Source: a virus
Strand: one strand, 5' to 3'
Length of the DNA: 23,584 bases
Virus record (IMG/VR): IMGVR_UViG_3300044516_001853
Coordinates: 1-23,584 of that record
Part shown: in pieces, positions 15,144-22,998 of the stretch
Numbering within the stretch: the stretch's first letter is position 1
How the letters are laid out: each line of letters opens with the position of its first letter
Made by a program: the position numbers and the translations under genes
The notes under the pieces: model-generated
The model's database searches: none
Told to the model about the DNA's origin: nothing
The model's input: the letters and a program-made list of their open reading frames with translations, nothing else

Positions 15144-18100
15144 TTACTTATTCCTCACAACAATTCTATCTGTTTCTGGGAATCCTAAAGTTGGCGTATT
15201 TATTTCAGACTGAGTTTTGCCAACTACAAGATAAGATAAATTTTTGATTTTACTTGCATTAATTAAGACGGGACTTATATCTGGTTCATAATAAAACGAA
15301 GAGTCAATATTATTCCAAGATACTTCTCCTGTTTTTCTCCATTCAGCCTTTATGGAATGATCATTTTGAGCATTGCAGAATTGAACTTTCAGATTAATAG
15401 ATACTGATGAGCCTGTTGCAACGTAGGAGGTTGTAAATGAATTTGTTGACTCATTTTTCCATTGATTAATATAAGGAGCATCTTGTTCATTGATAAACAA
15501 CTTTACTCCACCATTTGTAGTAACTCTAAAATCAAATGTGCTTCCAATAGAAGATTTTGTTATAAAATCTCCAACAATTTCTCCGTTGAAATAGTTTGAC
15601 TGACCTAACCCTGAAAAGTTAGAAATATCAAGTTTATTATGTGTACTTACCAAGCTTGATTTTTCATTAATGTCTAAATCGTTATAACTCCAATCTTCTT
15701 TTTTGTACCAACGAGAAACCCAAGTTGGAGATTTGTCAAGCTTAAAATAAGATGTATTCAATGTATCGTTTACGTAGTATCTTAGATATATGTGTATATC
15801 ATTTACTCGTTTTACAAACTTCATTGAATCATTTCCAAAATAGTATGTTGTATTTGCAACACCAGATGCATTACCGGATAGAAAAACCTTATAGTTATTA
15901 TTTGATTGGTCGTAAATAATGTTTGTAATCGCTATACCAGATGACAAAGATGAACTTGTTACTCCTAATCCAATCATTACAATATCATCAAAATTTTGAC
16001 CATAAATGTTGATTTGATTAGAACCTGATGCTCCAGTAGCAGCAATACCTGTAAATCTGTTTAGCAAACTTCTTGGATAAATTCTCATCAAGCTTGGAGT
16101 GAAAACTTCTTTATTGTTCAAAGAATAAAAACCATCAACAAAATAGTTTTGAGTTGCTCTAGTTTTATTTGCTTGAGCCATGATTAAGTTGGTATTTTCA
16201 TAATCCCTGTTAAACGAAGCATATATTTCTTCTTCATTTGTAAAGAATATTCTATAAGGAGTCCCTGTTTGATAACTCCATTCGTAACCATTGTAAACTG
16301 CAATATTTTCCACTGTAGGAGATGACTCTTGTATTGCAATGTTGAAAGAATATTTAATTACATAATTTTGATTTGATAATGTAGCACCTGTGCTTGCAAT
16401 TGTCATTGTGCTACTAGATCCAATGCTACTTATTGTATACCAGTTTGAAACTTGTGAAGCAGTCGTAGCACCAATGCCAATTTGAGAATTCGCAAGATAA
16501 TTTTCAAAAACTGTATTAGTGTTGTTTGCTGGGTTAAATACGCCACTTATTTGAGAATCATTTACATCTACAAGCCCTTTGGTATTTTGATCGTAAATAG
16601 GAGGCGTAGTGTTTGATTCAAGTACCATCCAATATGTTCTGTCTTTTGTTAGAGAAAAATTAATATAGAAATAAAAATCTTTCAAAACGTTTTCTATATT
16701 TGAATAGTAAACTTTTGAGCCTGTGCAAAGTTTATTTGATGGCAAATTTTCATAATTGTCATAAATAGAACATTGTATATAAGCGTCATTGTTTAACCAT
16801 AATGAAGTTTTAGACAATTTCATTTTGAAAGATTTTATGTCTTGCTTTTCATTTGAAGTAAACTTGAAGGCAATTTTTTGATAGTTTAGATTCTTAGTGT
16901 TTGCTGTTGAAGAAACGTTGATACCAACTGAGTTTTCAACTTGCATTTGTTGTTTCAAGACATTTTCAATTGAGTTCACAGAATTATCGGCTGTGCCATA
17001 GCCTGATACACAAACAAGGAATGAATCTGAACGTAAATCGTCTATGTTTTTAGGGGTATAGAACTTTGTATCTCCTACACCACCTAAAACTTTTTCAATA
17101 TTTGAGAACCAGTAAGGTTCTCCAGAATTGTAATCTGAAACAGTTACGCCTACTTCGTCTATTCCATTAAATAAATTTGGAATTGATGAAGTGTCTGAAG
17201 AATAGAATGACTTAGTTAACTCATATTCTGCAACGCTATTGTCAATTTGAGTTTGTGTAATAGATGGATTTGTGGACTTCAAGTCGTTTACAAAGTCTGT
17301 TTTAGAGATTTTGGTACTATCAACTGGGGCAACTTGCTTCATTGCAATATTGCGATTTTCTCCCATTTGCAAATCTGCTATGATTGCTGAATTGCCAAAT
17401 AGTCTATAAAGATCAATGCTGTTCAAAGTGCCTTGTGCAGCGTCTTTTTGTTCTTGCGAAGAGCCTTTTTTGAAATAACCATCTAAAGATAATTTTTTAT
17501 TTATTCTTTGAAGATATTCTTGATCTGTTAATAAATATTTACTTGAATTTAAGAAAAGATTTTTGATAATAAAGTTTTGATTTGTATCGCTAAATTTAAT
17601 AGACAAAGAATAATCTTTAACTAACTTGTTACCAGAATCTAAATGGTTTGTAATATTTTCAAGAAATTTATTCTTTTGATAAACTTCAAATTCTGTATTT
17701 GTATTAAGTTGTTGATTATTTATATAAATACCGTCATTAGAGTACTCAAAAAAGTTTGTTGTTGGAGCCTTTATACCTAAGTCAGATATTGAATTGACTC
17801 CTGGAATATCTAACTCTATAAATCCTGGTTCTAATGTTTCGATACTATTTTTTATCTTAAAGTTAATATCTGAAACTGTCTTTTTATATTGACTTTGCAA
17901 AACTAAATATGTGTTGCTGTTTATGCTTGAAACTATTCCATAAAGGACTGTTCCGTCATTGCTGTAAAGATAGTCGCCGACACTTAATTGGGTTAAAAAA
18001 CTTGTATTTCTACCAATAACTACATCAGTTCCACCATTAATGCTTATTGTTCCAAAACAACTAATAAAATCATTATTGCTTCTAAGTAAGTCAGTATTAG

Positions 18101-19841
18101 GGTATTTCAAAAGATTGTGCAATAACTGAAGATTATTTGGGCTTAAGCTTGTAATATTTTGTGAGCCTCTTGATTTGAAATTAGAAAATGGCACAATTAA
18201 TTTTGACATCAGAGAATCAAAGTATTGAAGAAAATCTGTATTTCTTGTAAATTGTGTAAATGCTAAAATTTCTTGCAAACTAAAATTTATAAAATCTGTG
18301 TCTCCAAGAGAAGGCACAGCGAAGTTATTGGCTTTTCTTTCGATATAAACGATTGATGCATTATTAATATTATAAGATGTATTACTTACTTTCTTAATTG
18401 TCCCGGATGTTGACAATGATGGGTAAGTTAATATTAACTTAGCAATTACATTGTATTGTTGATCTATGTCTGGGTAATTATTAAACTCACTCCAATTTGA
18501 TGGAGCCATTGTACTAGACATAGGCTTTCCAAAAAATAAAAATATTTCATTGTCACCATCTTCAAATTCATTACCAGAAATAATGTTAGTTGAAGTGATA
18601 ACTAATGGTATAAATTCATCTTTTCTCAAGGAATAAAAATTACTTAATGAATTGGTATCGCCAGTTGAAGCCTTGTCTATTGTTTCAGGATATACATATC
18701 TAAAAGGAGACAATGTGTAAGGATTATCTCCATCATAAAGTTTATTATTAGTTTTATTTTGTGAAAACAAATATACTTTATTGTCATTTACACCAGTTTT
18801 ATCAAATGTCAAATAGTTCGTAATATCTTTTTGAAAATATGTTTTTCTTGGGAATATATACCAAGAAGAATCTAGTGTTGAACTATTGAAAGTTGTTGCT
18901 GTGCCGGAAGTGTATGTGGGTAAAGAATTTTTGAAAAACAAATCATACGATTCCCAATAAAAACCAAAATGCAACCAATAATTATTGGGCCAAGTTGTTG
19001 GAGTCTTAACTTTAATAAGATAGTTGTCTCTTATTCTTGCAGTTGTACTTCCAGTGCTATTGGACTCTTGTATACTGTATGGCATCAATGTCAAAGCAAT
19101 ACCTGACATTGAACCGCCTAAAGAAAATGTTGAACCAATACCTTGCGTAATAAGGAACTGGTGAGAGTATATCGCAAAATCTTTAGGTGTATTTGTTCTT
19201 GGATCAATATGCAAGCAATTATCAAAGTAAGATTTTGGAATAATAATTCTTGCTTCATCGAAACTAGAGGACCCGGTTGTATTTTTTAACGAAATCCATC
19301 TTGAAGAATTAAATAAATTAACCTGAGTATATCCAGTTCCTGTGTATCTTACTGGGTAGGTATAGTTTGCCCTAGATTGTCCAGTTCCAGGTTCAGAGTT
19401 AATATTATAAATTATATAAGAAGTGTTTGCAACTCCAGCAGAATTATAAGGTGGTAAAAAAGATGACCAAGCGTTGTAGTCATAAACTCCCCATCCTTCA
19501 GTTGTTGGAGGATTGTGATATTCTGGAGTCCAATTTCCAGTATTTGCAAAACCTGCAATCTTGGAATCTACAGAATACTCTCCACCTTGAAAGCCAAAAG
19601 ATATATTTTCATTGGAGTTGTAAACTTGATACGGAGTTGTTACTGAACCTGTTAAAGTTTTACCAGCCAAATCGTAGTCATGAAAGATTGTTGAACCTTT
19701 GATTTTAGGAACAATTGCTTCATAGTCCAAGAACAAACCTCTATTCACAGTCAAATCACCAACCAAATTTTTATAGATATACTTGGCTTTTCCGATTTGA
19801 TCTATTATGAACTTAAGTCCTTTTCTTTTAACTTGACTCAT
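15144..19841 (-). CDS. giant modular virion protein with PA14-like domain, possible adhesin or receptor-binding protein
   Basis: This is a 1565-residue protein, the largest in the window. The N-terminus (1-60) carries a basic helix and strands. Residues about 60-590 are beta-rich and full of Ser, Thr, Asn and Tyr, as in fibres. Residues about 600-665 form a small barrel-like module (VVIGRNTSF, SVGDYLYS) seen in many phage structural proteins. A helical, charged segment spans about 770-900. Residues about 1005-1077 resemble a jelly-roll domain (WLNNDAYIQCSIYD, then RTYWMVLE). About 1280-1350 is a repeat-like strand module with NQINIYGQNF. Residues about 1371-1522 match the PA14 fold: FDFRVTTNGGVKLFIN with KLFIN as core strand, then SIKAEWRK. 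PA14 domains often bind glycans. No enzymatic motif is apparent. A glycan-binding surface role is likely but unproven. The next gene follows without a gap. Confidence 0.62.
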   Translation of the reverse strand: MSQVKRKGLKFIIDQIGKAKYIYKNLVGDLTVNRGLFLDYEAIVPKIKGSTIFHDYDLAGKTLTGSVTTPYQVYNSNENISFGFQGGEYSVDSKIAGFANTGNWTPEYHNPPTTEGWGVYDYNAWSSFLPPYNSAGVANTSYIIYNINSEPGTGQSRANYTYPVRYTGTGYTQVNLFNSSRWISLKNTTGSSSFDEARIIIPKSYFDNCLHIDPRTNTPKDFAIYSHQFLITQGIGSTFSLGGSMSGIALTLMPYSIQESNSTGSTTARIRDNYLIKVKTPTTWPNNYWLHFGFYWESYDLFFKNSLPTYTSGTATTFNSSTLDSSWYIFPRKTYFQKDITNYLTFDKTGVNDNKVYLFSQNKTNNKLYDGDNPYTLSPFRYVYPETIDKASTGDTNSLSNFYSLRKDEFIPLVITSTNIISGNEFEDGDNEIFLFFGKPMSSTMAPSNWSEFNNYPDIDQQYNVIAKLILTYPSLSTSGTIKKVSNTSYNINNASIVYIERKANNFAVPSLGDTDFINFSLQEILAFTQFTRNTDFLQYFDSLMSKLIVPFSNFKSRGSQNITSLSPNNLQLLHNLLKYPNTDLLRSNNDFISCFGTISINGGTDVVIGRNTSFLTQLSVGDYLYSNDGTVLYGIVSSINSNTYLVLQSQYKKTVSDINFKIKNSIETLEPGFIELDIPGVNSISDLGIKAPTTNFFEYSNDGIYINNQQLNTNTEFEVYQKNKFLENITNHLDSGNKLVKDYSLSIKFSDTNQNFIIKNLFLNSSKYLLTDQEYLQRINKKLSLDGYFKKGSSQEQKDAAQGTLNSIDLYRLFGNSAIIADLQMGENRNIAMKQVAPVDSTKISKTDFVNDLKSTNPSITQTQIDNSVAEYELTKSFYSSDTSSIPNLFNGIDEVGVTVSDYNSGEPYWFSNIEKVLGGVGDTKFYTPKNIDDLRSDSFLVCVSGYGTADNSVNSIENVLKQQMQVENSVGINVSSTANTKNLNYQKIAFKFTSNEKQDIKSFKMKLSKTSLWLNNDAYIQCSIYDNYENLPSNKLCTGSKVYYSNIENVLKDFYFYINFSLTKDRTYWMVLESNTTPPIYDQNTKGLVDVNDSQISGVFNPANNTNTVFENYLANSQIGIGATTASQVSNWYTISSIGSSSTMTIASTGATLSNQNYVIKYSFNIAIQESSPTVENIAVYNGYEWSYQTGTPYRIFFTNEEEIYASFNRDYENTNLIMAQANKTRATQNYFVDGFYSLNNKEVFTPSLMRIYPRSLLNRFTGIAATGASGSNQINIYGQNFDDIVMIGLGVTSSSLSSGIAITNIIYDQSNNNYKVFLSGNASGVANTTYYFGNDSMKFVKRVNDIHIYLRYYVNDTLNTSYFKLDKSPTWVSRWYKKEDWSYNDLDINEKSSLVSTHNKLDISNFSGLGQSNYFNGEIVGDFITKSSIGSTFDFRVTTNGGVKLFINEQDAPYINQWKNESTNSFTTSYVATGSSVSINLKVQFCNAQNDHSIKAEWRKTGEVSWNNIDSSFYYEPDISPVLINASKIKNLSYLVVGKTQSEINTPTLGFPETDRIVVRNK

Positions 19842-19844
19842 TTT

Positions 19845-20621
19845 TTAATATGCAGTTGTTGGAACATTATCTGGGCCGAAATAAAGTTGCCTGACAAGTT
19901 CTTTAGCCCTTATTGTAATAGTTCCATTTCTAAAAAGTTGTCTGTTGGTAGCATCATCAGATGATTTAATATCATTGCACATTACATCATAAAGCATTCT
20001 GACTGGTTCAACATTATCAGTTCTCATTCTTAAGATGTTGTTTCTTGCAGTAGTTCCTAAGTTTGTTACAGTCACTCCTGCGCCAACATCATTGTACATT
20101 CTGATAAATGCTTCAGCCGCTAAACCTGATGCTGGCAGAGAAGGAGCAGATATATCAGGATCGTGTGTGTCACTCCATAAATTGTTAAACTCATTAGTTA
20201 CAGTTGTAACATAAGTAGACAATATATTGTTGTGATCAACTGTAAAGTGCTGAGGATTTAATGTAAACTTGTTGCAAATTGGACAAGTGTCAACAATCCA
20301 CATCCTTCTATGCTTTCTAAGAACAGACAATACTATTCTTGTTGCTTCTTGAGTGACTCTTTCCGTTGTTTCAATATTGTCTGCACCAACAGAAATATCA
20401 ATGGTCAATGAGTGTTCAAATTCTTGAAGTCCAAAAGCAATATCTTTCAGTGGTGAACTTGAGCCTTTAAAAGTGAAAGAAATTCCATTAGGCTTTACTG
20501 CTTGCTCGCCAATATAAAATCCGGTGACAGGTCTATCAAAAATAACTAATTGGTTTTTAGCATTTTTAGGTAACTCGTGATATAAAATACCACGCAAGGT
20601 ATCATAAACTTTTTCAAGCAT
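19845..20621 (-). CDS. tail terminator / tail completion-like protein
   Basis: This 258-residue protein looks like a tail terminator of the kind that caps the tube and joins it to the head. The N-terminal half shows VIFDRPVTGFYIG (about 27-39), then FEHSLTIDISVGA (about 68-80) and a long helix with many Arg residues up to residue about 106. This is the alpha/beta layout usual for gpU-like and neck proteins. A short insertion CPICNKFTLNPQHFTVDH (about 112-129) holds two Cys and two His spaced like a small zinc site, which is unusual for the family. The C-terminal part (about 175-258) is an extra helical region. It lies 10 bases after the connector gene and 3 bases before the giant gene. The terminator call rests on fold pattern and position. 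Confidence 0.5.
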   Translation of the reverse strand: MLEKVYDTLRGILYHELPKNAKNQLVIFDRPVTGFYIGEQAVKPNGISFTFKGSSSPLKDIAFGLQEFEHSLTIDISVGADNIETTERVTQEATRIVLSVLRKHRRMWIVDTCPICNKFTLNPQHFTVDHNNILSTYVTTVTNEFNNLWSDTHDPDISAPSLPASGLAAEAFIRMYNDVGAGVTVTNLGTTARNNILRMRTDNVEPVRMLYDVMCNDIKSSDDATNRQLFRNGTITIRAKELVRQLYFGPDNVPTTAY

Positions 20622-20631
20622 AATATGTCAC

Positions 20632-21126
20632 CTATTGATTTTGACCCTTGGATCTTTTGCCTTCAGTAGGATTTATAGAAATACCTCTCAGCGTAGACCT
20701 AACGAATCTGTCACCTCTAAGATTTCTTTGTCCAAATAATCTAATCTCACCATTTTGAATACGAACAATTTGGTTTTGTGCAAAATCAAACCTAACTTTT
20801 TGAGCTTCGGAATATTGTTGATCTGAACCTTGTAATGCTTGCATATAAAACATTTGTGCTGCTAAGATTGCACATATAACTGGAACTGGATTAGGGTAAG
20901 ATACATCTCCACCCATATTTACTTGTTTAAGCGGGACATCATAAATTGTTGCCAAACTAGCATCAATATCTGCAGAAGCTTGTTGAATAAAGAAATCAAT
21001 ATTTATATTAGACGCAGACTCAGGAGTAGGATTTCTAAAATTAGGCACAGGATTATCGCCTTCTGTTACAACGTTAGGCGGCAAATATTGTTTCACGTCA
21101 CTTACTGAACAATAAGATCTAGGCAT
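20632..21126 (-). CDS. head-tail connector protein, DUF1320/gp36-like
   Basis: This 164-residue, mostly helical protein follows the pattern of head-completion connectors. It opens with YCSVSDVKQYLPP (about 5-17), equivalent to the family's Y-x-T-x-x-D-L start, then has a helix ending in ASADIDASLATIYDVPL (about 50-66), which matches the hallmark A-x-x-x-IDS-x-L-x-x-RY-x-x-PL of DUF1320-type proteins. A helical bundle with QMFYMQAL follows. The C-terminus is basic (RSTLRG, GKRSKGQNQ), as expected for a protein facing packaged DNA in the neck. A loop with several Pro and Asn residues (about 22-40) is longer than usual. Its ATG shares its A with the upstream stop. Such proteins form a ring below the portal. 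Position next to the terminator-like gene supports the role. Confidence 0.65.
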   Translation of the reverse strand: MPRSYCSVSDVKQYLPPNVVTEGDNPVPNFRNPTPESASNINIDFFIQQASADIDASLATIYDVPLKQVNMGGDVSYPNPVPVICAILAAQMFYMQALQGSDQQYSEAQKVRFDFAQNQIVRIQNGEIRLFGQRNLRGDRFVRSTLRGISINPTEGKRSKGQNQ

Positions 21127-21803
21127 TATACTTCTCCAGATTGAGGATTGAGATATTTTGGTTCATAATCGATACCTTGCTCTTCGTGAATAAATCCCAT
21201 TTTTACGGCATTTTTCCTCTCAATGAGTGTAAAAACGTTAGTTTTTTCTAACTCATTTGCTGAAGTTGCCCCGGATGAAACAAATCTTGGAAAATCTATA
21301 TCGATATCTCTGTATCCACCAACTTGTGCGTTAAAAACTTCTACCGCATCAGGTGCATACAAACTTCCTTGCAATCTATTGATTTTTTGCCCGATTGCTT
21401 TTGTTACATTTGTTGCCATTACAAATCCACCTTGCTTGTGTGCATACTCACACGCTTTATCAATGGTGAGATTTTTTGGCATTGGTTTTGTGAGCCTGTA
21501 TATGAAGAGAGACTCTTTATCCCTACAAATATACGTTTGACCAGGAACGACAGCAATATCCATTTTTTGTTCAATAGACATTTGCTGTGCTTTTAATCCG
21601 ACAGAAGGATCATCTGCTGAAAGTATTCCTACTATGTCAAGCCCATTAATGATTGCTGATGTAAGAATAGATTTTATGGTTGAATCTAAATAATCTACAT
21701 TTGCAAACTGTTCTTCTTTGTCGATGAATATGCAAAGATCTACTCGTAAAACATTTTTACGAATAGCAACACATTCTTTAGCAGTTTTGTACCAAGGAGA
21801 CAT
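21126..21803 (-). CDS. PHP-domain-like protein lacking metal-binding histidines
   Basis: This 225-residue protein tracks the PHP (polymerase and histidinol phosphatase) fold along its length, but the metal ligands are changed. VDLCIFID (21-28) stands where DLHxHS should be, and GILSADD (59-65) where ITDHD should be. The block after VVPGQTY (about 85-91) lacks the usual Glu. GGFVMATN (about 125-132) replaces the G-x-x-x-AHP segment. AVEVFNAQVGG (about 153-163) matches the well-kept IEVYNA strand, and SSGATSANELEKTNVFTLIE (about 176-195) aligns with the SDAHxxxELG-TxIE end segment. So the scaffold is retained while catalysis is probably lost. The gene is inside the head-tail joining block, 37 bases after the zinc-ribbon gene and overlapping the connector gene by 1 base. 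A virion or assembly role is likely. The PHP relation is a reading by eye. Confidence 0.6.
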   Translation of the reverse strand: MSPWYKTAKECVAIRKNVLRVDLCIFIDKEEQFANVDYLDSTIKSILTSAIINGLDIVGILSADDPSVGLKAQQMSIEQKMDIAVVPGQTYICRDKESLFIYRLTKPMPKNLTIDKACEYAHKQGGFVMATNVTKAIGQKINRLQGSLYAPDAVEVFNAQVGGYRDIDIDFPRFVSSGATSANELEKTNVFTLIERKNAVKMGFIHEEQGIDYEPKYLNPQSGEV

Positions 21804-21840
21804 AATAGATTTTTCTCAAGTAAACCTTTTTGTTCCTTGA

Positions 21841-22395
21841 TTATCTTTTATTTCCACAGTCTGGGCAGAACTTTTCCATTCCAGGGAAACTATATCCGCA
21901 TTCAGTGCAAAATTTCGGCATTTGAGCGGTGCCACATTTTAAACAAAATTTAGCATCTTTGGGAAGATTGTACATGCAGTCTTTGTTCAAGCAATTCTTA
22001 AACAATTGTTCTTCAGCTTGCTTACGTTCAGCAGTACCATCCATTTCATCAAGTTCATTTATCAATGCTTCAAAGTTAACATTATTTGGTGAGATATTTA
22101 ATTTTTCTTCTTCTACGAGAGAATTTGACTCGTACTGCTCTTCAGGTTCAAAACTTTCAGAGAGAGGCCTTTTTTCTGCCCATTTTTTGAATTCTGGACT
22201 GTCGAAGACGCTACGCTTGGGTTCAGCACTAACTGCGCCAAATTCATCGATTTTCAGGTCAATTTCTTGGTCTTGCATTACCCTTTCGTCCCCAAGAACT
22301 GTATGCCCAAACTTATTTACCTTTGGTTTAGGCATATCTTCTCGAAATGGGTTTGTGAATGATGCTCTTAGGGATTTGATTTGTTCTTCGTCCAT
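21841..22395 (-). CDS. double zinc-ribbon protein
   Basis: This is a 184-residue protein with an acidic, probably flexible N-terminal two thirds and a C-terminal double zinc ribbon. The first ribbon has CLNKDC (C-x4-C) and FCLKCG (C-x2-C); the second has FCTECG and FCPDCG (both C-x2-C), ending in NKR. That gives eight cysteines for two zinc ions at about residues 133-182. The N-terminal part is rich in Glu, Lys and Pro (EPEEQYESNSLVEEEK) and has no hydrophobic core. Such ribbons usually mediate binding to protein or nucleic acid rather than catalysis. It lies 12 bases after the acidic 145-residue gene and before the PHP-like gene. A scaffold, portal-binding or regulatory function is possible. 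The start at 22395 has only a poor Shine-Dalgarno sequence. Confidence 0.7.
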   Translation of the reverse strand: MDEEQIKSLRASFTNPFREDMPKPKVNKFGHTVLGDERVMQDQEIDLKIDEFGAVSAEPKRSVFDSPEFKKWAEKRPLSESFEPEEQYESNSLVEEEKLNISPNNVNFEALINELDEMDGTAERKQAEEQLFKNCLNKDCMYNLPKDAKFCLKCGTAQMPKFCTECGYSFPGMEKFCPDCGNKR

Positions 22396-22407
22396 AAGAA
22401 AATTATA

Positions 22408-22845
22408 CTACTTTGCGTTCTTTTTGTCGTCTCTTCTTTCGTATTTAAAACTTACAACTTCAAAAGAATTTCCAGGCTCATCACCACTTGCATACTCAGA
22501 AACATTGTCGGAATGACTTTCAACAGCCTGAAGTATTTTTGACATTAGTTGAGTGTCTGGTATTGGGCCGCTGTGTTTGGCCTTAATTTCCACTGCAAAA
22601 CTGTGCACTGTACCGTCTTCAGTCTTTAGAGCCACACTAGGCCTTGGTCTTGCAAATGACTCTATTTTTGGGGTTTCCGTTGTGTTTATCATTGGGTTGA
22701 ACATTGGCTCTTCAGATTCCATAGGTCCCATCGGTTCCATAGGATCTTCCGGAATAATAGCATCGTCTATTCTTCCAGCTAATGCTGGGTCCACTTGTGC
22801 AACCCTGGTCTTGATATTCTCAAGAAGCTTAATCACTTTATTCAT
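22408..22845 (-). CDS. small acidic protein with Pro/Met repeat, unknown function
   Basis: I do not recognise this 145-residue protein. A short helical N-terminus (1-30) is followed by a low-complexity stretch DPMEPMGPMESEEPM (about 34-48) built on a P-M-x repeat. The C-terminal half (about 68-140) is predicted as alternating strands and helices (TVHSFAVEIKAKH, then FEVVSFKYERR) and ends in a charged tail. It contains no catalytic motif. The ATG at 22845 is preceded by TAAGGAA 8 bases upstream, a good ribosome binding site, and by the longest gap in the window, so it is likely the first gene of a transcript that reads through the head-tail block. A small scaffold or assembly protein would fit, but nothing proves it. 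Confidence 0.65.
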   Translation of the reverse strand: MNKVIKLLENIKTRVAQVDPALAGRIDDAIIPEDPMEPMGPMESEEPMFNPMINTTETPKIESFARPRPSVALKTEDGTVHSFAVEIKAKHSGPIPDTQLMSKILQAVESHSDNVSEYASGDEPGNSFEVVSFKYERRDDKKNAK

Positions 22846-22853
22846 TTTTCTTG

Positions 22854-22860
22854 TTCCTTA
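22854..22860 (-). promoter_or_regulatory. Shine-Dalgarno sequence for the gene at 22408-22845
   Basis: On the minus strand the sequence TAAGGAA lies 8 bases upstream of the ATG at 22845. It is one of the clearest ribosome binding sites in the window, since most other starts here overlap or abut the previous stop. It supports the chosen start. Confidence 0.6.
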
Positions 22861-22933
22861 CATTTAGTCCGTTATCTTACACCCATTAATTAAGGGAAGT
22901 ATAATTATATATATTAATGTTAAATTTAAAGTA
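22861..22933 (-). promoter_or_regulatory. possible promoter region of the head-tail block
   Basis: This AT-rich stretch lies between the partial gene at the right edge and the 145-residue gene. On the minus strand a TATAAT sits at 22904-22909, about 60 bases before the ATG. The -35 position, 17 bases further up, reads ACTTTA, a poor match to TTGACA, so a phage-specific or activator-dependent promoter is as likely as a sigma-70 one. CCCATTAATTAAGGG at 22882-22896 is a near-palindrome around TTAATTAA that could be an operator. The call rests on position and composition. Confidence 0.3.
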
Positions 22934-22979
22934 ATTAAATTGAATTTAACAATTTAATAAATTATTTAAATTTAAATTG
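22934..22979. repeat. inverted repeats in the intergenic gap
   Basis: ATTAAATTG at 22934-22942 and CAATTTAAT at 22950-22958 are perfect 9-base inverted copies with a 7-base loop. The core TTAAATTG occurs a third time at 22972-22979, again inverted relative to the middle copy. The arms are almost pure AT, so a stable terminator hairpin is doubtful; spaced binding sites for a dimeric regulator fit as well. There is no run of T directly after the stem on the minus strand. Confidence 0.55.
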
Positions 22980-22998
22980 CAAAATTTGGAAGAATAAT

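Noticed and set aside
21929-22516. 195-codon open frame on the plus strand
   Set aside because: It lies opposite the zinc-ribbon gene, whose CxxC pairs are clear; its own translation has no recognisable features and no ribosome binding site, so it is an antisense shadow.
22553-22867. 104-codon plus-strand open frame with Ile-Gly-Ser repeat
   Set aside because: The repeat is the reverse reading of the P-M-x repeat of the minus-strand gene; no ribosome binding site or family match.
22950-22979. Rho-independent terminator after the right-edge gene
   Set aside because: The stem is nearly all AT and is not followed by a T-run on the minus strand, so it would be unstable.
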